Shown: positions 40,683-51,281 of the stretch, piece after piece
How positions within the stretch are numbered: the first letter of the stretch is position 1
Layout: every line of letters begins with the position of its first letter
Assembly (NCBI RefSeq): GCF_001571305.1
Contig: NZ_BCTN01000008.1
Coordinates: 1-64,000, forward strand
DNA from: Erwinia persicina NBRC 102418
Lineage (GTDB): Bacteria; Pseudomonadota; Gammaproteobacteria; Enterobacterales; Enterobacteriaceae
Length of the DNA stretch: 64,000 nucleotides
Direction of reading: 5' to 3'
Position numbers and translations under genes: made by a program
The notes under the pieces: generated by a model
The model's input: the letters and a program-made list of their open reading frames with translations, nothing else
Told to the model about the DNA's origin: nothing
Database searches by the model: none

Positions 40683-41369
40683 TCAGGAACCAGCGGGCAG
40701 TCGGGGGACCCAGTCGACAGGCGTTTCACCCTTCTCACTCAGCAGCTGATTAGTTGTCGAAAAGTGGGCACAGCCAAAGAAACCGCGGTGTGCGGACAGC
40801 GGGGAAGGGTGCGGTGCCTGCAGGACGTGATGGCGGCTGCGGTCAATAATGCTGCCCTTTTTCTGCGCGTGCGATCCCCACAGCAGGAAAACCACCCCCT
40901 CACGATGCTGATTAATCGCCGCTATAACGTTATCCGTGAAGGTTTCCCAGCCGAACTTCGCATGGGAATGTGCCTTACCCGCCTCTACTGTGAGTACCGT
41001 GTTGAGCAGCATCACCCCCTGACGTGCCCAGCTCTCAAGATAACCATGCTTCGGGCGCTCAAAGCCGGGGATGTCTGTGACCAGCTCTTTGTACATATTC
41101 ACCAGCGAGGGCGGCACTGCGACACCGGGAAGAACGGAGAACGCCAGTCCGTGCGCCTGATTCGGACCGTGATAGGGATCCTGTCCCAGGATCACCACTT
41201 TAATGTCGCCCAGTTCGGTCAGGCGGAAGGCGTTAAACACGTCTTTTTGCGGGGGATAGACGGTCTTACCCGCCGCACGCTCTGCGGCAACCATAGCCAG
41301 TGTCTCTCGGAAGTAAGGTTTCTCTTTTTCCTCTGCCAGCACATCGTGCCACGTCATGGTATTCACCAC
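40683..41369 (-). CDS. ung: uracil-DNA glycosylase
   Basis: Removes uracil from DNA. The 228-residue protein carries the water-activating loop [22 protein letters not shown] and the [14 protein letters not shown] minor-groove loop. Length matches E. coli (229 aa). It stands divergently from grcA. Confidence 0.97.
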   Translation of the reverse strand: MVNTMTWHDVLAEEKEKPYFRETLAMVAAERAAGKTVYPPQKDVFNAFRLTELGDIKVVILGQDPYHGPNQAHGLAFSVLPGVAVPPSLVNMYKELVTDIPGFERPKHGYLESWARQGVMLLNTVLTVEAGKAHSHAKFGWETFTDNVIAAINQHREGVVFLLWGSHAQKKGSIIDRSRHHVLQAPHPSPLSAHRGFFGCAHFSTTNQLLSEKGETPVDWVPRLPAGS

Positions 41370-41536
41370 CGCCGTCTCCTTTTATTCATCAAAGCGCGTA
41401 GCTTAACGCGCTTTGCCAGGCGGTAACACTTAAAAAATTTTTGAAAATTTGCAGAAAAAGCGGAATTTACCGTGGTGATAAAATTGATATAAAACAGAAT
41501 GTTGCCTTTTTACACAGGGTACTGCCTGGCCAGGGG

Positions 41537-41550
41537 TTGATTTGTATCAA
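41537..41550. promoter_or_regulatory. FNR box upstream of grcA
   Basis: TTGATTTGTATCAA is a perfect TTGAT-N4-ATCAA FNR site. It lies about 110 bases upstream of grcA, whose E. coli homologue is strongly FNR-activated. Confidence 0.9.
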
Positions 41551-41658
41551 AGAGCCCGCTTTGCGGTACTGGTATACAGAACCGATAAGATCACGGTTTT
41601 TTCATCAACCTGGCGCTGATAATGGCTATCAGTGCCTTATTGCCTGGGAGGCGACACT

Positions 41659-42042
41659 ATGATTACTGGAATTCAAATTACTCAAGCAAGCAACAGCGCA
41701 TTACTGAACTCTTTCTGGCTGCTGGACAGTGACACAGCCGAAGCACGCTGTGTGTGTGCGAAAGCCGGTTACAGCGAAGATCAGGTGGTGCCGGTCAGCG
41801 ACCTCGGTCAGATTGAATACCGTGAAATTCCTCTGGAAGTGAAGCCTGAGGTTCGCGTAGAGGGTGGCCAGCACCTGAACGTGAATGTGCTGAGCCGCGA
41901 AACGCTGGAAGAGGCGGTGAAACATCCGGAGAAATACCCGCAGCTGACTATCCGTGTTTCTGGCTATGCCGTCCGTTTTAACTCACTGACGCCAGAACAG
42001 CAGCGTGACGTGATTACCCGCACCTTTACTGAAAGCCTGTAA
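41659..42042 (+). CDS. grcA: autonomous glycyl radical cofactor GrcA (YfiD)
   Basis: Spare glycyl-radical domain that replaces the damaged C-terminal end of pyruvate formate-lyase. The 127-residue protein ends with the glycyl radical loop [19 protein letters not shown]. The frame opens at 41632 but the ATG at 41659 matches E. coli MITGIQITK-type starts, and GGGAGG lies upstream. An FNR box upstream fits anaerobic induction. Confidence 0.97.
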   Translation: MITGIQITQASNSALLNSFWLLDSDTAEARCVCAKAGYSEDQVVPVSDLGQIEYREIPLEVKPEVRVEGGQHLNVNVLSRETLEEAVKHPEKYPQLTIRVSGYAVRFNSLTPEQQRDVITRTFTESL

Positions 42043-42065
42043 CCCCTAATCGGGCAGGCTGACAG

Positions 42066-42100
42066 GGCGGCAGGTGAATAACTCACCTGTCGCCTTTTTT
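42066..42100 (+). terminator. terminator of grcA
   Basis: GGCGGCAGGTGA/TCACCTGTCGCC stem with a five-base loop and six T residues, about 20 bases after the grcA stop. Confidence 0.9.
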
Positions 42101-42224
42101 ATTAACTTTTTGATAACAAAGGTCGATATCACTGCCCGGTCAGAAGGCTGGCTGAAGAAGGATGAGAAAAGGGCATCATGGCGTTCTCTGTCTGACATCA
42201 GCCCTGTTTCTGTCCGTCTGAGGC

Positions 42225-42256
42225 AAAAAAAACTGCCCCGATGGGGCAGTTTTTTG
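42225..42256 (-). terminator. terminator of srmB
   Basis: ACTGCCCC/GGGGCAGT stem with a three-base loop, flanked by an A run and a T run so it can act from both sides. It lies 14 bases after the srmB stop. Confidence 0.9.
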
Positions 42257-42269
42257 TCAGGCAGCGTGA

Positions 42270-43598
42270 TTATTCAGCACTGTCCGTTTTGGCTGCGGTC
42301 GGCTTACGCCGTTTACCCACGTTTTTAGCGTCGCGGTGACGCTCTTTAACACGCGGTTTTTCTTCCAGCTTCTCTTTGTCTTTCAGTTCTTTGCGCTTCG
42401 CCAGCACTTTCTTCGACGGCTTGCCTTTGAGTTTTTCACTCGGCGCACGGGTCGTCGGCCGCATTCCATCAATGGTGCGCGCTTTCAGCGGCTCCTTGAT
42501 GTAACGGCAGATCCTGCCCAGCAGCATGTTGTCATGTGCTTCCACCAGTGAAATCGCAATGCCTTTTTTACCTGCACGGCCGGTACGGCCAATACGGTGC
42601 AGGTAGGTGTCAGCGGTGACCGGCATGTCGAAGTTAAACACGTGGCTGACATCATCAATGTCGATTCCGCGGGCGGCGATATCGGTCGCCACCAGCACGT
42701 TAACACGGCCTTCCGCAACGCGCTTAATCGCTTCATTACGCTTCGCCTGTACCAGTTCCCCTTCCAGGTAACTGGTGTTGATGCCGGCTTCGCGCAGCCA
42801 GCCACACAGCTCGTGCACGCGCTCACGCTTGCGTACGAAGACCACAGCTCGGGTGACTTCCGGCTGCTTCATCAGGTGGATTAACAGCGCGGTTTTATGT
42901 TTGATGTCGTCCGCACGGTAGTACCACTGCTGGATTTTTTTGCGCTCACGGCGTGCCGGATCGGCTTCGATCTCAATGGGCTCGTTCAGAATGCGCTCGG
43001 CGAAATCTTTAATCGCTTCCCCTTCCAGCGTGGCAGAGAACAGCAGGGTCTGCTTGCGCCAGCGAGTTTCAGCCGCGATGGTTTCGATGTCCTGGGCAAA
43101 GCCCATGTCGAGCATGCGGTCTGCTTCATCAAGCACCAGCGTTTCAACCGCACGACAGTCAAAGTTCTCTTCTTTGATGTACTGCAGCAGACGTCCGGTG
43201 GTGGCGACCACGATGTCCTGGTTTTCGCTGAACACTTCAGCATGGTTCATATACGCCACGCCGCCGGTGATGGTGGCAATATCCAGGTGCGTGTGTTTCG
43301 CCATTTCACGCGCCTGGTCTGCGACCTGCATTGCCAGCTCACGGGTTGGGGTCAGGATCAAAATGCGCGGCGGGCCGGACTTCTTACGCGGGAAGTCGAG
43401 CAAATGTTGCAGTGCGGGCAGCAGGTAGGCCGCAGTCTTGCCTGTACCGGTTGGTGCCGAACCCAGAACGTCGCGACCCTCCAGTGCTGCCGGAATGGCT
43501 TCTGCCTGAATGGCAGTAGGGCGCGTATAGCCTTTCTCCTGCAGGGCTTGCAGCAGGCTCTCGTCTAGTTCGAGTTCGGAAAAAGTGGTTACAGTCAT
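42270..43598 (-). CDS. srmB: ATP-dependent RNA helicase SrmB
   Basis: DEAD-box helicase for early 50S ribosomal subunit assembly. The 442-residue protein has motif I APTGTGKT, motif [14 protein letters not shown], motif III SATLEG and motif [13 protein letters not shown] lysine-rich tail follows ([20 protein letters not shown]). Order grcA-srmB-yfiC is as in E. coli. Confidence 0.96.
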   Translation of the reverse strand: MTVTTFSELELDESLLQALQEKGYTRPTAIQAEAIPAALEGRDVLGSAPTGTGKTAAYLLPALQHLLDFPRKKSGPPRILILTPTRELAMQVADQAREMAKHTHLDIATITGGVAYMNHAEVFSENQDIVVATTGRLLQYIKEENFDCRAVETLVLDEADRMLDMGFAQDIETIAAETRWRKQTLLFSATLEGEAIKDFAERILNEPIEIEADPARRERKKIQQWYYRADDIKHKTALLIHLMKQPEVTRAVVFVRKRERVHELCGWLREAGINTSYLEGELVQAKRNEAIKRVAEGRVNVLVATDIAARGIDIDDVSHVFNFDMPVTADTYLHRIGRTGRAGKKGIAISLVEAHDNMLLGRICRYIKEPLKARTIDGMRPTTRAPSEKLKGKPSKKVLAKRKELKDKEKLEEKPRVKERHRDAKNVGKRRKPTAAKTDSAE

Positions 43599-43730
43599 GG
43601 TCTACCTCAGTTTGGGGCGCTGATTATAGACAGATTGAACACGATCTTCATCTGTTTGTGTGGAGTTAATGACTTTTCCTTCGTCGCGGATTGTCCTATG
43701 CTAGCGCCGTTTCCCTTTCAGGTCAGTCAA

Positions 43731-44468
43731 ATGTCACAGCAAAAAGCCATTCTCCGCGCCAACGGTTTTACCTTCAAACAGTTTTTTGTTGCCCACGATC
43801 GCTGTGCCATGAAAGTCGGCACTGACGGTGTGCTGCTTGGTGCGTGGGCACCCGTGGCTGGCGTTCAACGGGTGCTGGATATCGGCAGCGGCAGCGGCCT
43901 GATTGCCCTGATGCTGGCGCAGAGAACCCCAGCGTCGGTTGACATTGATGCTGTTGAGCTGGATACGGCGGCGGCGGAACAGGCGCAGGAAAATGTGGCA
44001 GAATCTCCGTGGCCGACAAGAGTTCATGTTCATCAGGCAAATATTGTCGAGTGGGCGCGGCACTGTGAGCAGCGCTATTCGCTGATTGTCAGTAATCCGC
44101 CCTATTTTTCACCAGGTTCAGAATGTGCCTCTCCTGAACGGGCATCGGCACGCTATACCAATGACCTGACGCACGACGTCCTGTTGATGTGTGCTGAAAA
44201 CCTGATTGCGGAGGAGGGGTTCTTCTGCGTGATCCTGCCGGAAGCGGCGGGCAGTCAGCTGATTGAAATGGCACTTCAGCGCGGCTGGCACCTGCGCTTC
44301 CGCACCGATGTCTCTGATAACGATACCCGGCCGCCTAACCGGGTTCTTCTGGCGCTGTCCCCACAGCCCGGCGAGCAGTTGCTGGATCGCATGACCATAC
44401 GCGGGCCGGATCATCAGTATTCTGACGCTCACTGTAGCCTGACCCGCGATTTCTATCTGTTCCGCTAA
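43731..44468 (+). CDS. trmN: tRNA1(Val) adenine-N6 methyltransferase
   Basis: Makes m6A37 in tRNA-Val. The 245-residue protein has the SAM motif [18 protein letters not shown] and the N6-adenine catalytic SNPPYF. The frame opens upstream, but the [19 protein letters not shown] start at 43731 matches E. coli YfiC/TrmN6. It abuts nadB tail to tail, without a gap. Confidence 0.93.
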   Translation: MSQQKAILRANGFTFKQFFVAHDRCAMKVGTDGVLLGAWAPVAGVQRVLDIGSGSGLIALMLAQRTPASVDIDAVELDTAAAEQAQENVAESPWPTRVHVHQANIVEWARHCEQRYSLIVSNPPYFSPGSECASPERASARYTNDLTHDVLLMCAENLIAEEGFFCVILPEAAGSQLIEMALQRGWHLRFRTDVSDNDTRPPNRVLLALSPQPGEQLLDRMTIRGPDHQYSDAHCSLTRDFYLFR

Positions 44469-46070
44469 TTATGGCCTGAGGATGGTCGGCAGCGCTTTGC
44501 CCAGGGCTTCCGGGTAATCAAGGGTATAATGCAGGCCACGGCTCTCTTTACGCGCCATTGCGCAGCGTACCATCAGCCCGGCGACCTGAACCAGGTTACG
44601 CAACTCCAGCAGGTTATTCGAGATGCGGAAATGGGCATAATACTCATCAATTTCCTGCTGCAGGGTATTGATACGGCGTAATGCGCGCTCCAGCCGCTTG
44701 GTGGTGCGTACAATCCCCATATAATCCCACATAAATAACCGCAACTCGTGCCAGTTGTGTTGGATCACCACGCGTTCATCGGAGTCATCCACACGGCTTT
44801 CATCCCAGGCTGGCAGGGCATCGACCATCTCGACTTCAGGCAGGTTACGACTGATGTCTTCCGCCGCTGACCAGCCATACACCAGGCACTCCAGCAGGGA
44901 GTTAGAGGCCAGACGGTTCGCACCGTGCAATCCGGTATAGCTGACTTCACCAATGGCATACAATCCGTTGAGATCGGTACGCCCCTGCTGGTCGACCATC
45001 ACGCCGCCGCAGGTATAATGCGCGGCCGGAACAATGGGGATCGGCTGTGTCGTCAGGTCGATGCCCAGCGCCAACAGTTTTTCGCAAATGGTCGGAAAAT
45101 GCGCGCGCACAAATGCCGCTGGCTGATGGCTGATGTCCAGATACATACAGTCAGCGCCAAGCCGCTTCATTTCGTGGTCAATGGCCCGCGCCACAATATC
45201 GCGCGGGGCCAGCTCGCCGCGCTCATCAAAGTCAGGCATAAAGCGGGTACCATCCGGCCGCTTCAGCACGGCCCCTTCGCCTCGCAGCGCTTCGGTCAGC
45301 AGGAAATTACGTGCATCCGGGTGGAACAGGCAGGTGGGATGAAACTGGTTAAACTCCAGATTCGCTACCCGGCAACCGGCACGCCACGCCATGGCAATGC
45401 CATCACCGGAGGCCACGTCCGGGTTTGTGGTGTACTGATACACTTTTGCCGCCCCTCCGGTCGCCAGCACCACGGCGCGCGCGCGGCAGGTCTCAACGGC
45501 TTCCCGCTGGCGGTTCCAGATGTATGCCCCCACGACGCGACGCTCGCCCGGCAGGCCGATTTTATCGGACACGATGAGGTCAACCGCGTTACCGCGTTCA
45601 ATCAGGGTAATATTCGGATGGTTCAACGCCTGGCTGACCAGCGTGTTTTCAACGGCTTTTCCGGTGGCGTCAGCGCTGTGCAGAATACGGCGGTGGCTGT
45701 GGCCACCTTCGCGGGTCAGGTGATAACGTTCTTCGCTGTTGAGCGGCGTTTCTTTATCAAACAGCACGCCGTTATCAATCAGCCACTGTACGCAGTGGCG
45801 TGCGTTGCTGGCGATAAACGAGACGGCCTCGCGATCACACAGGCCGCCCCCGGCAATCAGCGTATCTTCAACATGAGACTCAATGCTGTCGGTTTCATCA
45901 AACACGGCGGCAATGCCGCCCTGGGCATAGAATGTGGAACCCTCGCTGACCGGGCCTTTACTCAATACGGTCACCTGATGCTTTTCAGCCAGGCGCAGCG
46001 CCAGGGATAACCCGGCCGCACCGCTACCAATAATCAGCACATCACAGCAGTAATCAGAAGAATCAGTCAT
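44469..46070 (-). CDS. nadB: L-aspartate oxidase
   Basis: FAD enzyme making iminoaspartate for NAD synthesis. The 533-residue protein begins [20 protein letters not shown] (FAD-binding) and contains [20 protein letters not shown] and the HYTCGG loop near the active site. The ATG at 46070 matches the E. coli start; the longer frame to 46112 runs through a NadR operator. No good ribosome site is seen before 46070. Confidence 0.96.
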   Translation of the reverse strand: MTDSSDYCCDVLIIGSGAAGLSLALRLAEKHQVTVLSKGPVSEGSTFYAQGGIAAVFDETDSIESHVEDTLIAGGGLCDREAVSFIASNARHCVQWLIDNGVLFDKETPLNSEERYHLTREGGHSHRRILHSADATGKAVENTLVSQALNHPNITLIERGNAVDLIVSDKIGLPGERRVVGAYIWNRQREAVETCRARAVVLATGGAAKVYQYTTNPDVASGDGIAMAWRAGCRVANLEFNQFHPTCLFHPDARNFLLTEALRGEGAVLKRPDGTRFMPDFDERGELAPRDIVARAIDHEMKRLGADCMYLDISHQPAAFVRAHFPTICEKLLALGIDLTTQPIPIVPAAHYTCGGVMVDQQGRTDLNGLYAIGEVSYTGLHGANRLASNSLLECLVYGWSAAEDISRNLPEVEMVDALPAWDESRVDDSDERVVIQHNWHELRLFMWDYMGIVRTTKRLERALRRINTLQQEIDEYYAHFRISNNLLELRNLVQVAGLMVRCAMARKESRGLHYTLDYPEALGKALPTILRP

Positions 46071-46072
46071 GT

Positions 46073-46090
46073 TGTTTAATTTACTAAACA
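46073..46090 (-). promoter_or_regulatory. NadR operator in front of nadB
   Basis: TGTTTAATTTACTAAACA matches the NadR box TGTTTA-N6-TAAACA perfectly. It ends two bases from the nadB start codon, in the 5' untranslated region. In E. coli NadR represses nadB in the presence of NAD. Confidence 0.9.
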
Positions 46091-46432
46091 GGTGGTTTGT
46101 TGAGCATAACACTCGCCCCTCCTGCCAAAAAGGCTTTTTATCACGCCGTCTACCCCCGTGGGGCAGGCAGAGTTCCGCGGGAGGCGTGACCTCATTCCCG
46201 GCAGGGAAAAAGGCGACAGGATGCGATCAACCGGGCTAACGGTCACTTAATGGCGCGATAATATGGTGAAAAAGCTGGCTTCTTGCGGTACTCTGCGGGC
46301 GTCATCAGGCTCCCGGACGATGACGTTACGGGAGTCAGGAGAGGCAGTGGCTGACAAATCAGTGAGAATGCATAATAAAGCGTGCTGGTTTGTAAATGTC
46401 TCCGAGTGACACGACAAAAATAATGGCGTAAT
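46091..46432. other. nadB-rpoE intergenic region
   Basis: A divergent promoter region of about 340 bases. No gene is seen. It should hold the nadB promoter and the distal rpoE promoters. Confidence 0.5.
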
Positions 46433-46460
46433 GGAACTTTCCTGATGAATATGACTCAGA
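46433..46460 (+). promoter_or_regulatory. sigma-E promoter of rpoE
   Basis: GGAACTT (46433-46439), 16 bases, then TCAGA (46456-46460) fits the sigma-E consensus. It lies ~80 bases before rpoE, matching the known autoregulated promoter in E. coli. Confidence 0.85.
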
Positions 46461-46546
46461 TTGCATGCTCGTTCATAAAGATTGAGTTTTTACTGGAAGT
46501 GCGATTACGCGTGGAGACAAGTTTGGGGAGACCTTACCTCGGATGA
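46445..46546 (+). CDS. rseD: rseD-like leader peptide
   Basis: A 33-codon frame (ATG at 46445) whose stop TGA overlaps the rpoE ATG (ATGA). It reads KIEFLLEVRLRVETSLGRPY near its end. In E. coli an upstream frame called rseD is coupled to rpoE translation. The sigma-E promoter starts transcripts inside this frame, so the full frame can only be translated from more distal promoters. Start choice is uncertain. Confidence 0.5.
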   Translation: MNMTQIACSFIKIEFLLEVRLRVETSLGRPYLG

Positions 46547-47118
46547 GCGAGCAGTTAACGGATCAGGTTCTCGTTGAACGAGTGCAGAAGGGAGATCAGA
46601 AGTCATTCAATTTACTGGTAGTCCGCTATCAGCATAAAGTGGCGAGCCTGGTTTCACGCTATGTGCCGTCTGGAGATGTCCCTGATGTAGTGCAGGAGTC
46701 ATTTATTAAAGCCTACCGTGCGCTGGAATCTTTCCGGGGCGACAGTGCTTTTTATACCTGGCTCTATCGGATTGCCGTCAATACGGCCAAAAATTACCTG
46801 GTGGCTCAGGGGCGCCGTCCACCGTCTAGCGACGTGGATGCCATCGACGCCGAAAATTTTGAAAGTGCGGGAGCACTAAAAGAAATTTCGAACCCTGAGA
46901 ACTTAATGTTGTCGGAAGAATTGAGACAGATAGTTTTTCGCACCATCGAGATGCTACCCGAAGACTTGCGTATGGCTATCACCCTACGTGAACTCGATGG
47001 CCTGAGCTATGAAGAGATAGCCGTGATCATGGATTGCCCGGTTGGTACGGTTCGTTCACGTATTTTCCGCGCCCGTGAAGCTATTGATAATAAAATTCAA
47101 CCGCTTATCCAACGCTAG
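46543..47118 (+). CDS. rpoE: RNA polymerase sigma-E factor
   Basis: Extracytoplasmic-function sigma factor for envelope stress. The 191-residue protein has region 2 (VVRYQHKVASLVSRYVPSGD, DVVQESFIKAYRALESFRGD) and region 4 (LPEDLRMAITLRELDGLSYE, then GTVRSRIFRAREAI). Same length as E. coli RpoE. Followed by rseA, rseB and rseC in one operon. Confidence 0.98.
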   Translation: MSEQLTDQVLVERVQKGDQKSFNLLVVRYQHKVASLVSRYVPSGDVPDVVQESFIKAYRALESFRGDSAFYTWLYRIAVNTAKNYLVAQGRRPPSSDVDAIDAENFESAGALKEISNPENLMLSEELRQIVFRTIEMLPEDLRMAITLRELDGLSYEEIAVIMDCPVGTVRSRIFRAREAIDNKIQPLIQR

Positions 47119-47147
47119 CGATAGCGACACAGGAAGGGTATTGAGGC

Positions 47148-47798
47148 ATGCAGAAAGAACAACTTTCCGCTCTTATGGATGGTGAAACGCTGGATAACGA
47201 AGTGATGTCCGCGCTGTCCAAAGACGTTGTGCTGCAGAAAAACTGGGAAAGCTACCACCTTATTCGCGATACGCTGCGCGGTGATATCCCACAGCAGCTC
47301 AATTTTGATATTTCGGCCCGCGTAATGGCTGCAATTGAGAATGAGCCGGCAAAAGCGGTCACCCGTCTGATACCGGAGGCACAGCCGAAACCAGAAGAAG
47401 CGGCTGCGATGCCGTTCTGGGCGAAAGTGCGCCCCTGGGCCGCGCAGATTACCCAGATTGGCGTGGCTGCCTGCGTATCGCTGGCCGTGATTGTCGGTGT
47501 ACAGCAGTACAACAAGCCTGTTGAAGGCCAGTCCTCAGATTCACCGGTATTTAATACGCTGCCGATGATGGGCCAGGCGTCACCGGTCAGCCTGGGCGTG
47601 CCCGCTGAAAATGTCAGTGCACCCGCAAACAGTAACCAGCAGGTGCAGGATCAGCGTCGTCGCGTGAATGCACTGCTGCAGGATTACGAATTGCAGCGCC
47701 GTCTGCATGCTGAACAGCTGCAGTTTGATCAAAGTCCTGACCAGCAGGCTGCTGCTCAGGTTCCGGGTAATCAGTCGTTAGGAATGCAACCGCAGTAA
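47148..47798 (+). CDS. rseA: anti-sigma-E factor RseA
   Basis: Inner-membrane protein that holds RpoE and is cleaved by DegS and RseP. The 216 residues comprise a cytoplasmic domain (MQKEQLSALMDGETLDNEVM), one membrane helix near 101-118 (ITQIGVAACVSLAVIVGV), and a periplasmic part rich in Q. It overlaps rseB by one base (TAATG). Confidence 0.95.
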   Translation: MQKEQLSALMDGETLDNEVMSALSKDVVLQKNWESYHLIRDTLRGDIPQQLNFDISARVMAAIENEPAKAVTRLIPEAQPKPEEAAAMPFWAKVRPWAAQITQIGVAACVSLAVIVGVQQYNKPVEGQSSDSPVFNTLPMMGQASPVSLGVPAENVSAPANSNQQVQDQRRRVNALLQDYELQRRLHAEQLQFDQSPDQQAAAQVPGNQSLGMQPQ

Positions 47799-48754
47799 TG
47801 AAGCAGCTTTGGTGCGCCGTCAGCCTTATCGCTGGCAGCCTGATTTACTCCTCCTTCGCCCCGGCCGCGCAAACGCCATCCGGGGCGTTGTTACATCAGA
47901 TGGAGCAGGCCAGCCAGTCACTCAGCTATGAACTCGCCTATATCAATGTCTCGCGGCTGGGCATTGAGTCACTACGCTACCGTCATGCCGTCATTGACAA
48001 CAAAACCTATGCACAGCTGTTGCAGATGGATGGCCCGCGTCGGGAGATCATTCAGCGTGGTAAAGAGGTCAGCTATTTCGAGTCCGGTCTGCAACCCTTT
48101 ACGATGGCGGGCGATCACATTGTCGATTCGCTGCCTTCCCTGGTCTATGCCAACTTTCAGCAACTCTCTGCCACCTATGATTTTGTCTCAGTAGGGCGCA
48201 CGCGCATTGCCGATCAGCTCTGTGAAGTGATCCGCATTGTGCCGCGAGACGGCACCCGTTATGGCTATATTGTCTGGCTGGATAGCGAGACAAAACTGCC
48301 CCTTCGGGTTGACCTTCTCGATCGTGATGGCGAAACGCTGGAACAGTACCGTGTGGTGAGCTTTGCCGTCGATGATGGCGTACGCAAGCTGCTGCAGGGG
48401 CTGCAGGACGCCAAGCTTCCTCCGTTGTCATCCGTACCGACAGGTAATGCGGTGACGTTTAACTGGAAAGCGGGCTGGCTTCCGGCTGGCATGAAGGAAG
48501 TGACTCAAAGCCGTCGCCAGTTGCCTTCGCTCGACCGTCCGGTTGAAACGCGACTTTATTCTGACGGGCTGTTCAGTTTCTCGATCAACATCACGCTGGC
48601 TGATAAAACCAGTTCTGCACAGCAATTGCGCACGGGGCGTCGTACGGTTCTGACGGAAGTGCGCAATAATGCAGAGATCACGGTCGTGGGGGAACTTCCG
48701 CCCGCGACCGCCAAACGTATTGCTGATGGCGTTGTCCTGGGGGCGGCACAATGA
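47798..48754 (+). CDS. rseB: sigma-E regulatory protein RseB
   Basis: Periplasmic protein that shields RseA from DegS and senses lipopolysaccharide. The 318-residue precursor has signal peptide LIYSSFAPAAQTPSGALL and the body YIVWLDSETKLPLRVDLLDR. Coupled to rseA (one-base overlap) and to rseC (four-base overlap). Confidence 0.95.
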   Translation: MKQLWCAVSLIAGSLIYSSFAPAAQTPSGALLHQMEQASQSLSYELAYINVSRLGIESLRYRHAVIDNKTYAQLLQMDGPRREIIQRGKEVSYFESGLQPFTMAGDHIVDSLPSLVYANFQQLSATYDFVSVGRTRIADQLCEVIRIVPRDGTRYGYIVWLDSETKLPLRVDLLDRDGETLEQYRVVSFAVDDGVRKLLQGLQDAKLPPLSSVPTGNAVTFNWKAGWLPAGMKEVTQSRRQLPSLDRPVETRLYSDGLFSFSINITLADKTSSAQQLRTGRRTVLTEVRNNAEITVVGELPPATAKRIADGVVLGAAQ

Positions 48755-49215
48755 TGAGAGAATGGGCGACGGTCGTGTCGTGGCAGAACGGTATTGCCAC
48801 GCTACACTCCGAAATTAAAACGTCGTGCAGTAGCTGTTCCGCGCGTAAAGGCTGCGGCAGCCATATGCTCGATAAGCTGGGCCCCAAAAACGCCCATGTC
48901 ATGAAAATCGCCAGCGCAGAGCCGCTGGTGCCGGGCCAGCGGATTGAACTGGGCATTGCTGAAAGCAGCCTGCTGAGTTCGGCGTTTCTGGTTTATATGA
49001 CCCCGCTGATTGGGCTGTTTGTCCTGGCCGGTATTTTTCAGATGCTGTTTCACAACGATCTGGCCGCGGCATGCGGTGCGTTGTTAGGCGGTGTGGGCGG
49101 TTTTATTGTTGCAAAAGGTCTCTCCGGCATGCTGGGGCGTTCGGCCTCATTTCAACCGGTGATCCTCAGCGTGGCGCTACCGCCCGATGCCATACACATC
49201 ACCACGGATGCCTGA
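48751..49215 (+). CDS. rseC: RseC, SoxR-reducing/sigma-E regulator
   Basis: A 154-residue inner-membrane protein with a cysteine-rich N-terminal domain (TSCSSCSARKGCGSHML) and two helices (SAFLVYMTPLIGLFVLAGI and ACGALLGGVGGFIVAKGL). In E. coli it modulates sigma-E and helps reduce SoxR. Start overlaps the rseB stop (ATGA). Confidence 0.95.
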   Translation: MMREWATVVSWQNGIATLHSEIKTSCSSCSARKGCGSHMLDKLGPKNAHVMKIASAEPLVPGQRIELGIAESSLLSSAFLVYMTPLIGLFVLAGIFQMLFHNDLAAACGALLGGVGGFIVAKGLSGMLGRSASFQPVILSVALPPDAIHITTDA

Positions 49216-49452
49216 TCCGCGTAGAGACGGCTGGCGACATTTTTCTGCCGGCCGTCTTATTTCATCCGCTAATAATCCTTATTTCCCTTTCATTACGGCA
49301 AGGCAAACCGTATTGCCTGACCGTGACGATTCCACCCCTTTGATATGTAGTGTAGAATGCTGCCTTTCGGGCCATCGTTCGCCTGTGATATCACGCTCTC
49401 CTGCTTCGCATCGCGAGAGTTCCAGAATTTGTAAGGCAGAAAAATCTCAATA

Positions 49453-51252
49453 ATGAAGCACATAAGAAACTTTTCTATCATCGCCCACATCGACCACGGT
49501 AAATCAACGCTTTCCGACCGCCTGATCCAGATCTGTGGCGGGTTGACCGAACGTGAAATGGCTGCGCAGGTTCTGGATTCCATGGATTTAGAACGTGAGC
49601 GTGGCATCACCATTAAAGCGCAGAGCGTGACGCTCGATTACCATTCGCCAGATGGTAAAACTTACCAGCTCAATTTTATCGACACCCCGGGGCACGTTGA
49701 CTTCTCTTACGAAGTTTCGCGCTCTCTTGCCGCCTGTGAAGGCGCATTGCTGGTGGTAGATGCAGGGCAGGGTGTGGAAGCTCAGACTCTGGCTAACTGC
49801 TACACCGCGATGGAAATGGAACTGGAAGTTGTACCTGTACTGAATAAAATCGATCTGCCAGCCGCCGATCCAGACCGCGTGGCGCAGGAAATTGAAGATA
49901 TCGTCGGGATTGATGCGACGGATGCCGTACGCTGTTCAGCGAAAACCGGTATTGGCGTGCCAGACGTGCTTGAGCGGCTGGTGCGGGATATTCCGCCGCC
50001 GGAAGGCGATCCGGATGGTCCGCTGCAGGCGTTGATTATCGACTCATGGTTCGATAATTACCTCGGTGTGGTCTCGCTGGTGCGTATTAAAAACGGCACC
50101 ATGCGCAAGGGCGAAAAAATTAAGGTCATGAGCACCGGTCAGGTCTATAACGCCGACCGTCTGGGTATCTTCACGCCGAAACGTGTGGATACCGACGTGC
50201 TGAACTGCGGCGAAGTGGGCTGGCTGGTCTGTGCCATTAAGGACATTCTGGGTGCGCCGGTCGGGGATACCCTGACGCAGGCCCGTAATCCGGCAGAGAA
50301 AGCACTGCCAGGGTTCAAAAAGGTGAAGCCGCAGGTTTATGCCGGCCTGTTCCCGATCAGCTCCGATGATTACGAAGCTTTCCGTGACGCGCTGGGGAAA
50401 CTCAGTCTGAACGATGCCTCCCTGTTTTATGAGCCAGAAAGCTCCACCGCGCTGGGCTTCGGCTTCCGCTGTGGCTTCCTTGGTCTGCTGCACATGGAAA
50501 TCATTCAGGAGCGTCTGGAGCGCGAATACGATCTTGAACTGATCACCACCGCGCCGACCGTTGTCTACGAAGTGGTCACCACGGATAACCAGACTATCTA
50601 TGTTGACAGCCCGGGCAAACTGCCGCCGCTGAACAATATTGAAGAGCTGCGTGAGCCGATTGCCGAGTGTCACATGCTGTTGCCGCAGGAATTCCTGGGT
50701 AACGTCATCACGCTGTGCATCGAAAAACGCGGCGTACAGACCAACATGGTTTACCACGGTAACCAGGTGGCGCTGACGTATGAAATCCCGATGGCTGAAG
50801 TGGTGCTCGATTTCTTCGACCGCCTGAAATCCACCTCTCGTGGCTATGCGTCACTGGATTACAATTTCAAACGTTTCCAGGCTTCCAACATGGTTCGTGT
50901 CGATGTATTGATTAACTCCGAGCGTGTCGATGCGCTGGCGCTGATCACCCACAACGACAATGCCCCGTACCGGGGTCGTGACCTGGTGGAGAAAATGAAA
51001 GAATTGATCCCGCGTCAGCAGTTCGACATTGCGATTCAGGCGGCGATTGGTAACCACATTATCGCCCGCTCTACGGTGAAACAGCTGCGTAAAAACGTGC
51101 TTGCCAAATGTTATGGCGGCGACGTCAGCCGTAAGAAAAAACTGCTGCAGAAACAGAAAGACGGTAAGAAGCGCATGAAGCAAGTGGGTAACGTTGAGTT
51201 ACCGCAGGAAGCGTTCCTTGCCATTCTCCACGTGGGTAAAGACAGCAAATAA
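49453..51252 (+). CDS. lepA: translation elongation factor 4 (LepA)
   Basis: Ribosome-dependent GTPase. The 599-residue protein has G1 [15 protein letters not shown]3 DTPGH, G4 NKIDLP and the unique LepA C-terminal domain ([20 protein letters not shown]). Same length as E. coli. First gene of lepA-lepB, with a ~240-base leader upstream. Confidence 0.98.
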   Translation: MKHIRNFSIIAHIDHGKSTLSDRLIQICGGLTEREMAAQVLDSMDLERERGITIKAQSVTLDYHSPDGKTYQLNFIDTPGHVDFSYEVSRSLAACEGALLVVDAGQGVEAQTLANCYTAMEMELEVVPVLNKIDLPAADPDRVAQEIEDIVGIDATDAVRCSAKTGIGVPDVLERLVRDIPPPEGDPDGPLQALIIDSWFDNYLGVVSLVRIKNGTMRKGEKIKVMSTGQVYNADRLGIFTPKRVDTDVLNCGEVGWLVCAIKDILGAPVGDTLTQARNPAEKALPGFKKVKPQVYAGLFPISSDDYEAFRDALGKLSLNDASLFYEPESSTALGFGFRCGFLGLLHMEIIQERLEREYDLELITTAPTVVYEVVTTDNQTIYVDSPGKLPPLNNIEELREPIAECHMLLPQEFLGNVITLCIEKRGVQTNMVYHGNQVALTYEIPMAEVVLDFFDRLKSTSRGYASLDYNFKRFQASNMVRVDVLINSERVDALALITHNDNAPYRGRDLVEKMKELIPRQQFDIAIQAAIGNHIIARSTVKQLRKNVLAKCYGGDVSRKKKLLQKQKDGKKRMKQVGNVELPQEAFLAILHVGKDSK

Positions 51253-51281
51253 CCCCCTCACTGGGTTTTAAGGGAACTGGA

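Noticed and set aside
49216-49452. Possible small gene before lepA
   Set aside because: Short frames have no ribosome site or conservation that I can see; the stretch is the lepA leader.
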